From Gloeobacter morelensis MG652769 (GTDB lineage: Bacteria; Cyanobacteriota; Cyanobacteriia; Gloeobacterales; Gloeobacteraceae), in the NCBI RefSeq assembly GCF_021018745.1, contig NZ_CP063846.1, positions 1 to 64,000 on the forward strand: a DNA stretch of 64,000 nucleotides. Reading direction: 5' to 3'. Below are positions 1 through 7,005 of this stretch, piece by piece; positions within the stretch are counted from its first letter, which is position 1; every line of letters begins with the position of its first letter. The notes below the pieces were generated by a model. That model was not told the DNA's origin, did no database searches, and saw only the letters and a program-made list of their open reading frames with translations. A program made the translations under genes and the position numbers.

Positions 1-1
1 G

Positions 2-100
2 AAGCTTGCCGGGGCGAGCTACCGGCTCAAAGGGCGCAAGGTGGATCTCGATGCACCGCCCCCCACAGAGGAGGCGGGAAAAAACGGACAGAGTGCCTGA
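2..100 (+). CDS. C-terminal fragment of an unidentified protein (cut by window edge)
   Basis: An open frame enters from the left edge and stops with TGA at 98-100. It gives about 32 residues with a basic stretch (YRLKGRKVDLD) followed by a Pro/Glu-rich tail (PPPTEEAGKNGQSA), which looks like a natural C-terminus. The family cannot be identified from so little. Another frame is also open here, so the choice rests only on plausible composition. Positions 101-266 hold nothing I can support. Confidence 0.35.
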   Translation, partial: KLAGASYRLKGRKVDLDAPPPTEEAGKNGQSA

Positions 101-266
101 AACAAACCGCCTGCAGCCGCAAGCGGGCCAAGAAAGGGGCGATTTGCCAACAGGGCGTGGCCCCGCTGCGGCGGAAGGTGGTCCCTCGAACAGCCTTGAC
201 AAGTACGAAGGCTCAGACGAAGTTAAAAGCGGCCAGAGTTTCCGAAATCTAGCGGCCAGAATTTAA

Positions 267-695
267 AAAATTCACACTCCGGACGGCTCCCCGAACTGGA
301 ACACCATCTTGAAGACCAACGTGGCACTCCTCAAAGAGCGGGTCCGTGCCCGTTGCCCGATGTACGCGGTCGAGCATCCCGAAGCGGCCGAGGCGATCAC
401 CGCCCTCGTCGAGCGCTGGTGCAGCCGCTACTCCGAAGTGCTCAAAGCCGAAACCGAACGGCTCAATCGTGAATACCAGGCCGCCGTCGCCGAGCGCGCC
501 GCCGCACCCGTCGCCGTCGACATCTCAGAACTGCTCAAGCTCGCCCACCACACCCTCGCCCAGGCACAAGCCGGGGCACCGGTGCGTTGGGAAGCCGTCT
601 CGGTCGCGCTGGGCATCGCCACGGGCAGGCGCATGGCCGAGGTCCACTCCTCAGCAACGCCCAAATCCACCTTGAGAGGGATCCCTTTGAGGTAA
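267..695 (+). pseudogene. Remnant of a telomere-resolvase-like tyrosine recombinase
   Basis: The frame is open from the stop at 264-266 to 695; the only starts are weak (TTG at 309), so the 5' end also looks lost. The readable part has a helical region, then near the end the segment VSVALGIATGRRMAEVH. I take this as box I of a tyrosine recombinase, with the first catalytic Arg, in the form seen in the Telomere_res (protelomerase) family reported in cyanobacteria. Right after it the sequence becomes unrelated (TPKSTLRGIPLR) and stops, so the remaining catalytic boxes and the tyrosine nucleophile are missing. It would be inactive if made. Family assignment is from memory of the motif and needs a profile search; an ordinary integrase remnant is the alternative. 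Confidence 0.5.
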
Positions 696-945
696 CAAAA
701 CCGATGGGCACGATTAGCCGCCTCAAGTAAAAGGGCAACTGGCCAAACGACTTCAGTCAGAAGGAGTAAAATTCTCCTAGACTTGATCGGAATAATTGGG
801 GGAAGAACCGACGTGCTCGCGAAGTTACAATGATTCAACAATTGCTTGAACTGGCATCGGACAACCCGGACAGTACATTGCTTGCCGACTGGTTGGTATG
901 AAAACTCTTGATTGAGAAAATATCTGTTTGGAGGAAACAGACAGA

Positions 946-1269
946 ATGATGATTAACATGCAGAGGTCAATTTTGTGGGCTTTCAATGATCTAATTGAAG
1001 GCTTGATCATCAGAACCATGATCCTGCCGAAAGTCAAAATGGTTGCGAAAGAATGGTGGGACGAATGTTCTGTTTCTGAATTAGAAATCCGTAGATCAAC
1101 TCATAGAGTCGGTGTCAACAGCTGGGTTTGTTTCATTGGAGAACGTGAAATTTACATCGACGAGTATTATGGCACAACGATGTCGACGCGAGGAGTTGAA
1201 GCAGCCGTTGAGCGCCTTATGTTCTTGCGCAAATACTACAAAGAGAGGCGGTTTCAAGACTGCCCGTGA
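946..1269 (+). CDS. Hypothetical protein, 107 residues
   Basis: ATG at 946 is preceded by GGAGG at 930-934, about 11 bases upstream; an in-frame TTG at 928 is less likely because it overlaps that ribosome-binding site. The product begins with a hydrophobic/amphipathic stretch (SILWAFNDLIEGLIIRTMIL), followed by a mixed soluble part ending in basic residues (RKYYKERRFQDCP). I recognise no family. The local base composition is clearly lower in GC than the rest of the window, suggesting separate acquisition. Upstream bases 696-945 contain only very short frames. Confidence 0.5.
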   Translation: MMINMQRSILWAFNDLIEGLIIRTMILPKVKMVAKEWWDECSVSELEIRRSTHRVGVNSWVCFIGEREIYIDEYYGTTMSTRGVEAAVERLMFLRKYYKERRFQDCP

Positions 1270-1327
1270 TCAATGTGTGAAAAGTGAAAATATTCACTAG
1301 TTGCCGAACGTGCGGGAGAGGGACAGC

Positions 1328-1582
1328 GTGCAAACAGAAGAAGTTACAAAACTGCTACAAGAAATACTGCGGCCCCAGAGGATCTTTCGGATTATGCACA
1401 CGTTCATCGAACAGCAACCTGCCGACAAGGAGGCCGTGGCCGACCAGCCACCACAATCGGTCCGCAGTTTCTGCAAGAGGGAGGGTTGGAGCGAACCGCA
1501 GCTAGTCAATGGTGCATGGTGGGCCTACCCGCCCAACGCGGTGATGCCAATCCCGGTGCCTGCACTAAAAAGCTTTGACTAG
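1328..1582 (+). CDS. Hypothetical protein, 84 residues
   Basis: GTG at 1328 has a good purine-rich site (GGGAGAGGG, 1314-1322) in front; an in-frame TTG at 1301 lacks one. The protein has an N-terminal helix (TEEVTKLLQEILRPQRIFRIM) and a Trp-rich second half (KREGWSEPQLVNGAWWAYPP) that resembles small DNA-binding or excisionase-type folds, though no motif is decisive. Function unknown. Confidence 0.45.
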   Translation: MQTEEVTKLLQEILRPQRIFRIMHTFIEQQPADKEAVADQPPQSVRSFCKREGWSEPQLVNGAWWAYPPNAVMPIPVPALKSFD

Positions 1583-1658
1583 AGATAGACATCGCGGGCG
1601 GACGGCCTGGGTGCATCTCACTTCACGGTATGCGACCTCGGGGGCGTCACCCACCCCC

Positions 1659-1859
1659 TCATACAACTGGCGCCACATGCTCGTCGAGGTTTCCGAAAAA
1701 AACCCCGCAATCGGCGCAAGTACACCGCACGCTCAGCAGCTTGCCTGGGTGCGCCTCCTCTTCAACGTCCTGGATCTCGACCTCGATCCCGTCGCAGTCC
1801 CGGCAAGGAAGCAATGGGCGGCAATCGCTCTGTTCGTCGAATCGCTCTAAGTTCAGCAT
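1659..1859 (-). CDS. Small putative zinc-binding protein, 66 residues
   Basis: This minus-strand frame has two Cys-x2-Cys type clusters (CRDC near residue 18 and CTCADC near residue 47) separated by an acidic segment, a pattern typical of a small zinc ribbon. It starts 47 bases from the ATPase gene that runs the other way from 1907, so the two would be divergently transcribed; that supports the later start chosen for the ATPase. No clear ribosome-binding site was seen, so it stays tentative. Confidence 0.4.
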   Translation of the reverse strand: MLNLERFDEQSDCRPLLPCRDCDGIEVEIQDVEEEAHPGKLLSVRCTCADCGVFFGNLDEHVAPVV

Positions 1860-1906
1860 TTAGGATTGAATCTGTGCGAATTTCAAAACCAGTCGAGAAG
1901 CTGAAA

Positions 1907-3616
1907 ATGCGAATACCGAGTTTCGAGTTTCGATCCCTACGCAGCATCCAGTACGCCGCATGCGAGAAGGTCCCCCAACTCATGATCATCGCTGGACCGA
2001 ACGGCACGGGAAAAACGACCCTCCTTGAGGCGCTGCGATGGAGGGATGAGAACGGAAACGTCATCCACATCGGGCCGCATCGGGCGATGCGGCGTCAGAA
2101 TGTACAGCAGCGGCAACTGCTGGGGGAAGCGATCTCTTACCGGTCGATTGTGATGAGCGGGGGGGCACCCTCTATTGAGGGCATTCAAATCCTTGGTGGC
2201 AGTGAAGATCATCCAAATTACCTCAAACACGCCCTTTGTCAAATCGAGATGGACCGGCAACAGGCCATCACGCAACGATACGACCGCGATGGTGAAATCG
2301 CAGTCGGCAGCCTTCCGGATCCCTGGAAACCGCTGCGGGAGCTTACCCAAAATCTCCTTCCCCACCTACGATTTGCCAAAATCGATGCCAGCAACCGCAC
2401 TAATGTGCAATGCCTGTGGCAGGTTCAGAATTCCAGTACCCTCGTGGACCTGAACGACCTCAGCTCCGGGGAGAAATCCATCGTCCTGATGTTCTACCCA
2501 CTTATCGAACGGCAAACCCGCTCGATTCTCGCCGGGGTCGAGGACTCCCAAGCCACCCCGATGCCCGCAATCGCCGTGCTCATAGACGAACCAGAGCTGC
2601 ACCTCCACCCAAACCTACAATTGAAAGTGCTCGACTACCTCCGCGTGCTGTCCTCGGAGGAAGGCATGCAGGTGATAGTCGCCACGCATTCGCCGACCAT
2701 TGTCGAGCAGGCCAGTTTTGAGGAGCTCTTCCTCCTGCGCCCGGTGGAACTGGTCGAGCCCGAGGCCAACCAGCTCGTGCCGGTAGCGACGGACGAAGAG
2801 AAACTGCGTCTGCTACGCGAAGTGTTCGGCAACACGTCCAACATCACCGCCATGCAGCCGATCTTGGTGGTGGAAGGCACTGCGGACGCGCAGAGCGGCA
2901 AGGTGGTGCCAGACTGGAAGCTCTACAGAGCAATGCATCCGGGGTTTTTCGCTCTGACCCTCCTGGCCGGAGGAGGCAAGGGCGAGTGCAAGGCGCTCGT
3001 CCGATCCCTGAACGAATTTCTGCCCCAACTTTCAAATAAGCTCAAGGCGTTCGCGCTCTTGGACCGAGATGTAGAAGAGGCGAGCGGCAACGATTCGCTG
3101 AAACTTCTGCCGGTGTCGATGATCGAGAATTTGCTGCTCGACCCGGACTCCATTTGGGAGGCAATCCAGAGCGTGGCGGAGCGCACCGATCTGAGATCCG
3201 TTACTGATGTGGGCGCCAAACTGGATGCCATCCTCGACGCTCTTGAGGACACAGAAGTCGAGCGGCGGGCCATAGCAAGCCTGGGGATCGTCCACTTCCG
3301 CCCGAAAAAGCCTTTGGATGTTATCCCGGAGCAGGCGAGCAGGTTTAATACCGAGGTCAGAGAGCGCTTCGGGGTTGAGGCCGTGGAAAAGGCGAAAGCA
3401 GAAGCAAAAGCGCGGGTCGCCGCGCTGAAGCAGGAGCGCCGTCGCCGGGAGGATTTCCACGGAAAGACGGTGCTCGGCGAGTTTTTCAAAAACCACCTGC
3501 ACAGCACTCCACTGTCGAAGCTGGTCTTCACCTACGAGGCCGCCCGTTACGCGGGTCGCAGGCAGTCGGTGGCCACCTTCTTCGACGAATTGTTTAAGCA
3601 AATCTCTCAAACCTAG
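1907..3616 (+). CDS. AAA ATPase fused to TOPRIM/DUF4435 nuclease domain (PARIS-like, OLD-related)
   Basis: The 569-residue product carries an ABC/RecF-type ATPase: Walker A GPNGTGKTT at about 30-38, signature LSSGEKS near 185, Walker B VLIDEPELHLHP near 222 and switch His in ATHSP near 257. A second domain begins near 319 with VVEGTAD and has LLDRD near 384 and SMIENLLLDP near 405. Known biology: VEG plus LDRD mark TOPRIM nucleases, and the following 'ENxLLDP' is characteristic of DUF4435, the AriB domain of PARIS anti-phage defence, whose AriA partner is this kind of ATPase. Fused single-protein versions exist. The start at ATG 1907 (MRIPSFEF..) has GAGAAG six bases upstream and matches the usual N-terminus of the ATPase; an earlier ATG at 1814 would overlap the divergent small gene. 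Defence function is inference. Confidence 0.8.
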   Translation: MRIPSFEFRSLRSIQYAACEKVPQLMIIAGPNGTGKTTLLEALRWRDENGNVIHIGPHRAMRRQNVQQRQLLGEAISYRSIVMSGGAPSIEGIQILGGSEDHPNYLKHALCQIEMDRQQAITQRYDRDGEIAVGSLPDPWKPLRELTQNLLPHLRFAKIDASNRTNVQCLWQVQNSSTLVDLNDLSSGEKSIVLMFYPLIERQTRSILAGVEDSQATPMPAIAVLIDEPELHLHPNLQLKVLDYLRVLSSEEGMQVIVATHSPTIVEQASFEELFLLRPVELVEPEANQLVPVATDEEKLRLLREVFGNTSNITAMQPILVVEGTADAQSGKVVPDWKLYRAMHPGFFALTLLAGGGKGECKALVRSLNEFLPQLSNKLKAFALLDRDVEEASGNDSLKLLPVSMIENLLLDPDSIWEAIQSVAERTDLRSVTDVGAKLDAILDALEDTEVERRAIASLGIVHFRPKKPLDVIPEQASRFNTEVRERFGVEAVEKAKAEAKARVAALKQERRRREDFHGKTVLGEFFKNHLHSTPLSKLVFTYEAARYAGRRQSVATFFDELFKQISQT

Positions 3617-3641
3617 CGTCCTGGCCCACCAATGACCAGCA

Positions 3642-4169
3642 TTAGGAGTGTTTATGCTCCAGCAACATTTTTAGCTCGGTGAGCAAAGCCGGAACTTCTA
3701 CAAGTTGAACTCGCCCCAGTTCACAGAGGGATTTCCAGGGATCGTTCGAGTCGAGTTCGTCGCGAAGATCGCGGTCGGAACAGCCCAAACGAAAAAGCAG
3801 GAGCGAAAGTGATATCAGTCGACTTTCTACGGGCAATTTGTAAAGGGCACGGGCGAGTTCTTGGCTGATCTTGTAGTTGCGTATCCTCTCGTATTGCCGG
3901 AAATGCCTCGTCTCGGCGAGCAAAGACAATTTGTAGCAGGTTTTCGGAACTTTCCCGACGTCTTCCGCCCAATTAGTGAATAGGTCGTAGGTTTTTCCCA
4001 CCAAGCCTTTTTCTCTATTTTTTTCATTATCCAGATAGAACCAGTCGCAGTAGAGTTTGCGCCGTTTGATCTCAGAATAAGCCACAGCTGGGTCCTGCCA
4101 GTGCTTGCTATTGCTCAACTTTTCGAAATCTTGTCTGGACATGTCAGACGGCAATGGGTAAGTGTCCAT
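3642..4169 (-). CDS. Hypothetical protein, 175 residues, possible plasmid regulator
   Basis: The product is soluble and mostly helical, with a central Lys/Arg-rich part and a Leu-rich C-terminal third. Its organisation (FxxW..D.GK...CY..., then several helices, then LLFRLGCSDRDLRDELDS) loosely resembles the C-terminal half of the protein at 26688-27311, so the two may be distant relatives; this is inference. The start at 4169 (MDTYPLPS) is chosen because the longer frame upstream has foreign-looking composition. It converges with the ATPase gene (25-base gap) and lies downstream of umuC on the same strand. GC is low compared with neighbours. Confidence 0.5.
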   Translation of the reverse strand: MDTYPLPSDMSRQDFEKLSNSKHWQDPAVAYSEIKRRKLYCDWFYLDNEKNREKGLVGKTYDLFTNWAEDVGKVPKTCYKLSLLAETRHFRQYERIRNYKISQELARALYKLPVESRLISLSLLLFRLGCSDRDLRDELDSNDPWKSLCELGRVQLVEVPALLTELKMLLEHKHS

Positions 4170-4350
4170 CGGTATTGAACCCGAATCAAGAATGCAATTG
4201 CGAATGATTTTCGCACAGAACTTCCTGAGATTTCTCATTGAGAAAGAGAGAGCTACAAAAATCGGCACTCCCGAAGTGCAGCAGTTGCGGTCAGGTTGCC
4301 CGTTACGGTGCAACGAGCCCAACCACCTACGTCATGACATGCAAGTGAAC

Positions 4351-5637
4351 CTAAGCATGGACGATCGGCAGGTCGTTCCATTGAGTGGTCCACCTGGGAG
4401 AGAGGAAGGCCGCCCGCGTCCTCCACGGTTGCTCAGTTCCCTCGGCGGCGAAGCGGACGCTACCCCGGCCGAGTTCCCGGTTCATGCCGTCGATCACGCT
4501 CATCAACCTTGCGGGCTGCTGGTTCTTCGGGTCAAAGCCGGGATCGAACAGGCTCAGTTGAATCTCGTTCTCGTCGCAAAGATCCGCCAGCAGCACCCCA
4601 GCTTTGGCGAACGGCACCCCCTCCCGCCACAGAGCGTCGACCAGCTCCCGGGCGTGCCCCAGCAGCACCGGCGTGACGTTGCTGGCCGTGTCCAGTGCGC
4701 ACCTCGCCGACACCGACACTGGGTCGTCGCCGAATCGGCTGGAAGAAGCAAAAACGGCCATCGAGCCCGCCGCCAGGTGTTCCTTGCGCAACTTGCGGGC
4801 GGCGCGGGCCGCGAAACTAGCCACCGCCTCGCTCAGCCCCTGCCGGTCGCAAACCGGCCGGCCGAAAGAACGCGACACGCACGCCGACTTGCGCCGTGGG
4901 GCGGCGGTCTGCAGCGGCAGGCAGGGCAACCCGCGCAGTTCCAGCACCGTGCGCATGCCGACCACGCCCATCCGCTTCTTGACCCACAGGTCGGACAGAT
5001 CGCGCAGCTGCAGTGCGTTGGTCACTCCCGCGTCCTGCGCAAGAGCCTTCTCCCAGCGGCTCCCGATGCCCCAAACGTCCCCGACCGGTAGCTTTGTCAG
5101 TGCCGCTTCTTGGAGAACCCGGTTGCCCGTCAAGTCCATGACGCCTTCGAGCGCCGGCGTCTTCTTGGCCAGCCGGTTTGCTACTTTCGCGAGCGTCTTT
5201 GTCTCGGCAATGCCTATGCTGATGCCTACACCGGTCCACCGCTTCACCACACGGCGTATATGGCGGGCATGTGCATCTAACCGGTCGGCATCTATGTGCG
5301 AGAGGTCCAGAAAAGCCTCGTCGATGCTGTAGATCTCAATCCCAGGTGACAGCGTGCGCAGGGTGTCCATCACCCTTTTGCTGAGCGAACCGTAAAGCGT
5401 GTAGTTGCTGCTGAATACCCGCACCTTGTGCTCCTTGACCGTTTCGCGGACCCGAAAATAGGGCATGCCCTTGGCAAGACCCACCGCCTCGGCTTCTTCG
5501 GAAATCGACACGATCGAGCCGTCGTTGTTCGAAAGCACGATCACCGGCCTGTCCCAGATCCCCGGCACCGCCGCGCGCTCGCAGGCGACGTAGAACCGGT
5601 TGCAGTCGCAAAGTGCTATGGCCGTGATCTTGCCCAC
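4351..5637 (-). CDS. umuC: UmuC-like Y-family translesion DNA polymerase
   Basis: UmuC is the catalytic subunit of DNA polymerase V, which copies damaged DNA together with the cleaved form of UmuD. The 428 residues match the normal family length. Visible motifs: CDCNRFYVACE near residue 10 (first metal-binding Asp and steric gate), YSIDEAFLDLS near 102 (catalytic SIDE), GIAETKTLAKVANRLAK near 140, and the typical C-terminal SPRWTTQWNDLP. The start is GTG 5637, preceded by GAGGAGG. It follows umuD by 10 bases, forming an operon; plasmid-borne umuDC pairs are common. No confident SOS box was found upstream. Confidence 0.95.
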   Translation of the reverse strand: MGKITAIALCDCNRFYVACERAAVPGIWDRPVIVLSNNDGSIVSISEEAEAVGLAKGMPYFRVRETVKEHKVRVFSSNYTLYGSLSKRVMDTLRTLSPGIEIYSIDEAFLDLSHIDADRLDAHARHIRRVVKRWTGVGISIGIAETKTLAKVANRLAKKTPALEGVMDLTGNRVLQEAALTKLPVGDVWGIGSRWEKALAQDAGVTNALQLRDLSDLWVKKRMGVVGMRTVLELRGLPCLPLQTAAPRRKSACVSRSFGRPVCDRQGLSEAVASFAARAARKLRKEHLAAGSMAVFASSSRFGDDPVSVSARCALDTASNVTPVLLGHARELVDALWREGVPFAKAGVLLADLCDENEIQLSLFDPGFDPKNQQPARLMSVIDGMNRELGRGSVRFAAEGTEQPWRTRAAFLSPRWTTQWNDLPIVHA

Positions 5638-5647
5638 CGCGTCCTCC

Positions 5648-6112
5648 TCAGCGCAGCGGGCGGATGGCGTGGGTGGCCACCCCCCAGCAGACGATCTCCA
5701 GCCCGTCTTTGAGGGGCAACGGCAGGTAGAGAGGGTTGTCGGCCGCCAGCTCCGCCCCCCCTGGGTGAAGCCGCAGTCGCTTTACCAGCAGTTCGCCGTC
5801 GAGCGCCGCCACGAGCACGTCACCGTCTTCCGGTTCCAGCGACCGGTCCACCACCAGAAGATCCCTGTCCCAGATCGTCGGATTCATGCTCGCGCCGCTG
5901 ACCCGCACCAGAAAAGTAGCGACCGGATTTTCGATCAGATCGTCGAGGCAAAGGTCATCTTCGAGAAACTCGTCCGCCGGCGAGGGAAAGCCGCAGCTCG
6001 GCCTGGCGCCGAAAAAGCGGAAGGCCAACCCAGTGCCCCTGGACACCCGAAACACTCCGACGACTGCCACACCGAGATCCGACACCCCGCCAACCCCGCA
6101 CCGCATGTCCAA
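5648..6112 (-). CDS. umuD: UmuD-like self-cleaving S24 protein
   Basis: This is the regulatory partner of UmuC; RecA-stimulated self-cleavage activates it. The cleavage site Cys-Gly is visible at about residues 40-41 (SCGFPSP), the nucleophile Ser at about 75 (VSGASMNPT) and the general-base Lys at about 111 (GELLVKRL). The spacings of 35 and 36 residues are close to the 36 and 37 of E. coli UmuD. The N-terminus is about 15 residues longer than usual, so the true start may lie further downstream. First gene of the umuDC operon. Confidence 0.9.
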   Translation of the reverse strand: MDMRCGVGGVSDLGVAVVGVFRVSRGTGLAFRFFGARPSCGFPSPADEFLEDDLCLDDLIENPVATFLVRVSGASMNPTIWDRDLLVVDRSLEPEDGDVLVAALDGELLVKRLRLHPGGAELAADNPLYLPLPLKDGLEIVCWGVATHAIRPLR

Positions 6113-6188
6113 AGCTTACAGCGCACATGAATGTTTGTCCATGTTTTGGCGCTTCCGGACCCCGCGAGCACTCTGGCAAGTCGTTGAC

Positions 6189-6213
6189 AAAAAGGCCCCG
6201 CCGCGGCGGGGCC
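6189..6213 (-). terminator. GC-rich hairpin followed by T5 on the minus strand
   Basis: A 20-base perfect palindrome at 6194-6213 (GGCCCCGCCG and its mirror) is followed on the minus strand by five T. It lies upstream of umuD, isolating the umuDC operon from transcription arriving from the right. Confidence 0.6.
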
Positions 6214-6282
6214 GGAAATCCTTCTCTTTGCAAAGGGATTATCCCACAATTGGATAATTGCCGCAAGTTTACCTGTGGCCCC

Positions 6283-6311
6283 AAAAAAGACCCGGGTGGA
6301 AAACCCGGGTC
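6283..6311 (-). terminator. Rho-independent terminator on the minus strand
   Basis: The stem GACCCGGGT/ACCCGGGTC has a five-base loop and is followed on the minus strand by six T (6288-6283). It sits downstream of the small gene at 6501-6701 and is the first of two consecutive minus-strand terminators. Confidence 0.7.
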
Positions 6312-6500
6312 GCTCCCCTTCCTGTGGACAAGACAAAACGAACTGCTACTTCCCGGACAGGCGTCTCGAGTAAACGGCCCAGCCCTCAGCTTGCGCTACA
6401 GCGCGGGACTCGTGCCATATCATCGCCATCGCCGCCCCCGCACGCCGCATGCCGAGATCGAATCCTTGCACCGCATACAGTAGAAGCCGGTTGCCGGAGA

Positions 6501-6701
6501 TTACCGTTGCTTCTCCCTGTCGCCGTGCAGCTGGATTACACCGTCGATTTTGGATTCGGCCAACTCGACCGTCCGGCCATCGAAAAGTTCAAGGACTACA
6601 AAGCCATCGAAGGGGAAAATCAAAGTGCGCAGGAAGATCCAAGGCAGAGCCTTGAAAAAATAATCAATGACCTTGGTTGTCCAGTCCGATTGCATCAGCA
6701 T
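6501..6701 (-). CDS. Small hypothetical protein with a hydrophobic segment, 66 residues
   Basis: ATG 6701 has AGGAGG about 12 bases upstream. The product has a strongly hydrophobic central part (KALPWIFLRTLIFPFDGFVV), likely membrane-associated, followed by a beta-like tail (LELFDGRTVELAESKIDGVI). A proper terminator follows at 6283-6311, so it looks like a monocistronic gene. Family unknown. Confidence 0.55.
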   Translation of the reverse strand: MLMQSDWTTKVIDYFFKALPWIFLRTLIFPFDGFVVLELFDGRTVELAESKIDGVIQLHGDREKQR

Positions 6702-6763
6702 TGTGGTTAGAAACCTCCTGGGTCGTTGTAAATAGCTTTCCCACGCGAATCAGTACTGGACCT

Positions 6764-7005
6764 TGGTGGGACGCACCGGCGGCACCAGATCAGGCGTTCC
6801 AGGCTCGATTCGGGCAACAAACCCTGCCCGCCGTGGTTGAAATAGACGCGGCCGTCGAGATCCAGTTGAGCGCGCAACGCTTGAAGCATGGCAAACCCAC
6901 CTCTGCTCTGGCTGGCAGGATAGCGCATCCGGCCCGGCAGTCGCCGCCGGGCCGCAAACGCTCTGCGCTCAATTGCCCGAATCACTGGTGGGACGCACCG
7001 GCGGC
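6764..7005. repeat. 20-bp direct repeats bounding a 222-bp inserted segment
   Basis: The 20-mer TGGTGGGACGCACCGGCGGC is present at 6764-6783 and again at 6986-7005. Read on the minus strand, both copies encode ..PPVRPT, the C-terminal end of the exported protein at 6969-9017. After the distal copy the frame continues as KVQY and stops near 6751. The arrangement is that of a gene whose last codons were duplicated around an insertion. Confidence 0.75.
6785..6889 (-). pseudogene. N-terminal fragment of a probable class V aminotransferase
   Basis: Within the 222-bp insert, an ATG at 6889 opens a frame reading LRAQLDLDGRVYFNHGG and onward to LERLIW, where it runs into the direct repeat. 'YFN(Y/H)GGQG' near the N-terminus is typical of a cyanobacterial class V (NifS-like) aminotransferase family. 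Upstream in the insert is a hairpin (6931-6953, GGCCCGGC/GCCGGGCC) that could be the terminator of a gene originally lying before it. It looks like a scrap of chromosomal DNA. Identification rests on a short motif. Confidence 0.4.

Noticed and set aside
1814-1906. Earlier ATG start for the AAA ATPase
   Set aside because: The extra 31 residues do not fit the family N-terminus, there is no ribosome-binding site, and they overlap the divergent small gene; ATG 1907 has GAGAAG at proper spacing.
4162-5091. Long plus-strand frame opposite umuC
   Set aside because: Antisense shadow: Arg/Pro/Gln/His-rich, while the minus strand gives a textbook UmuC.
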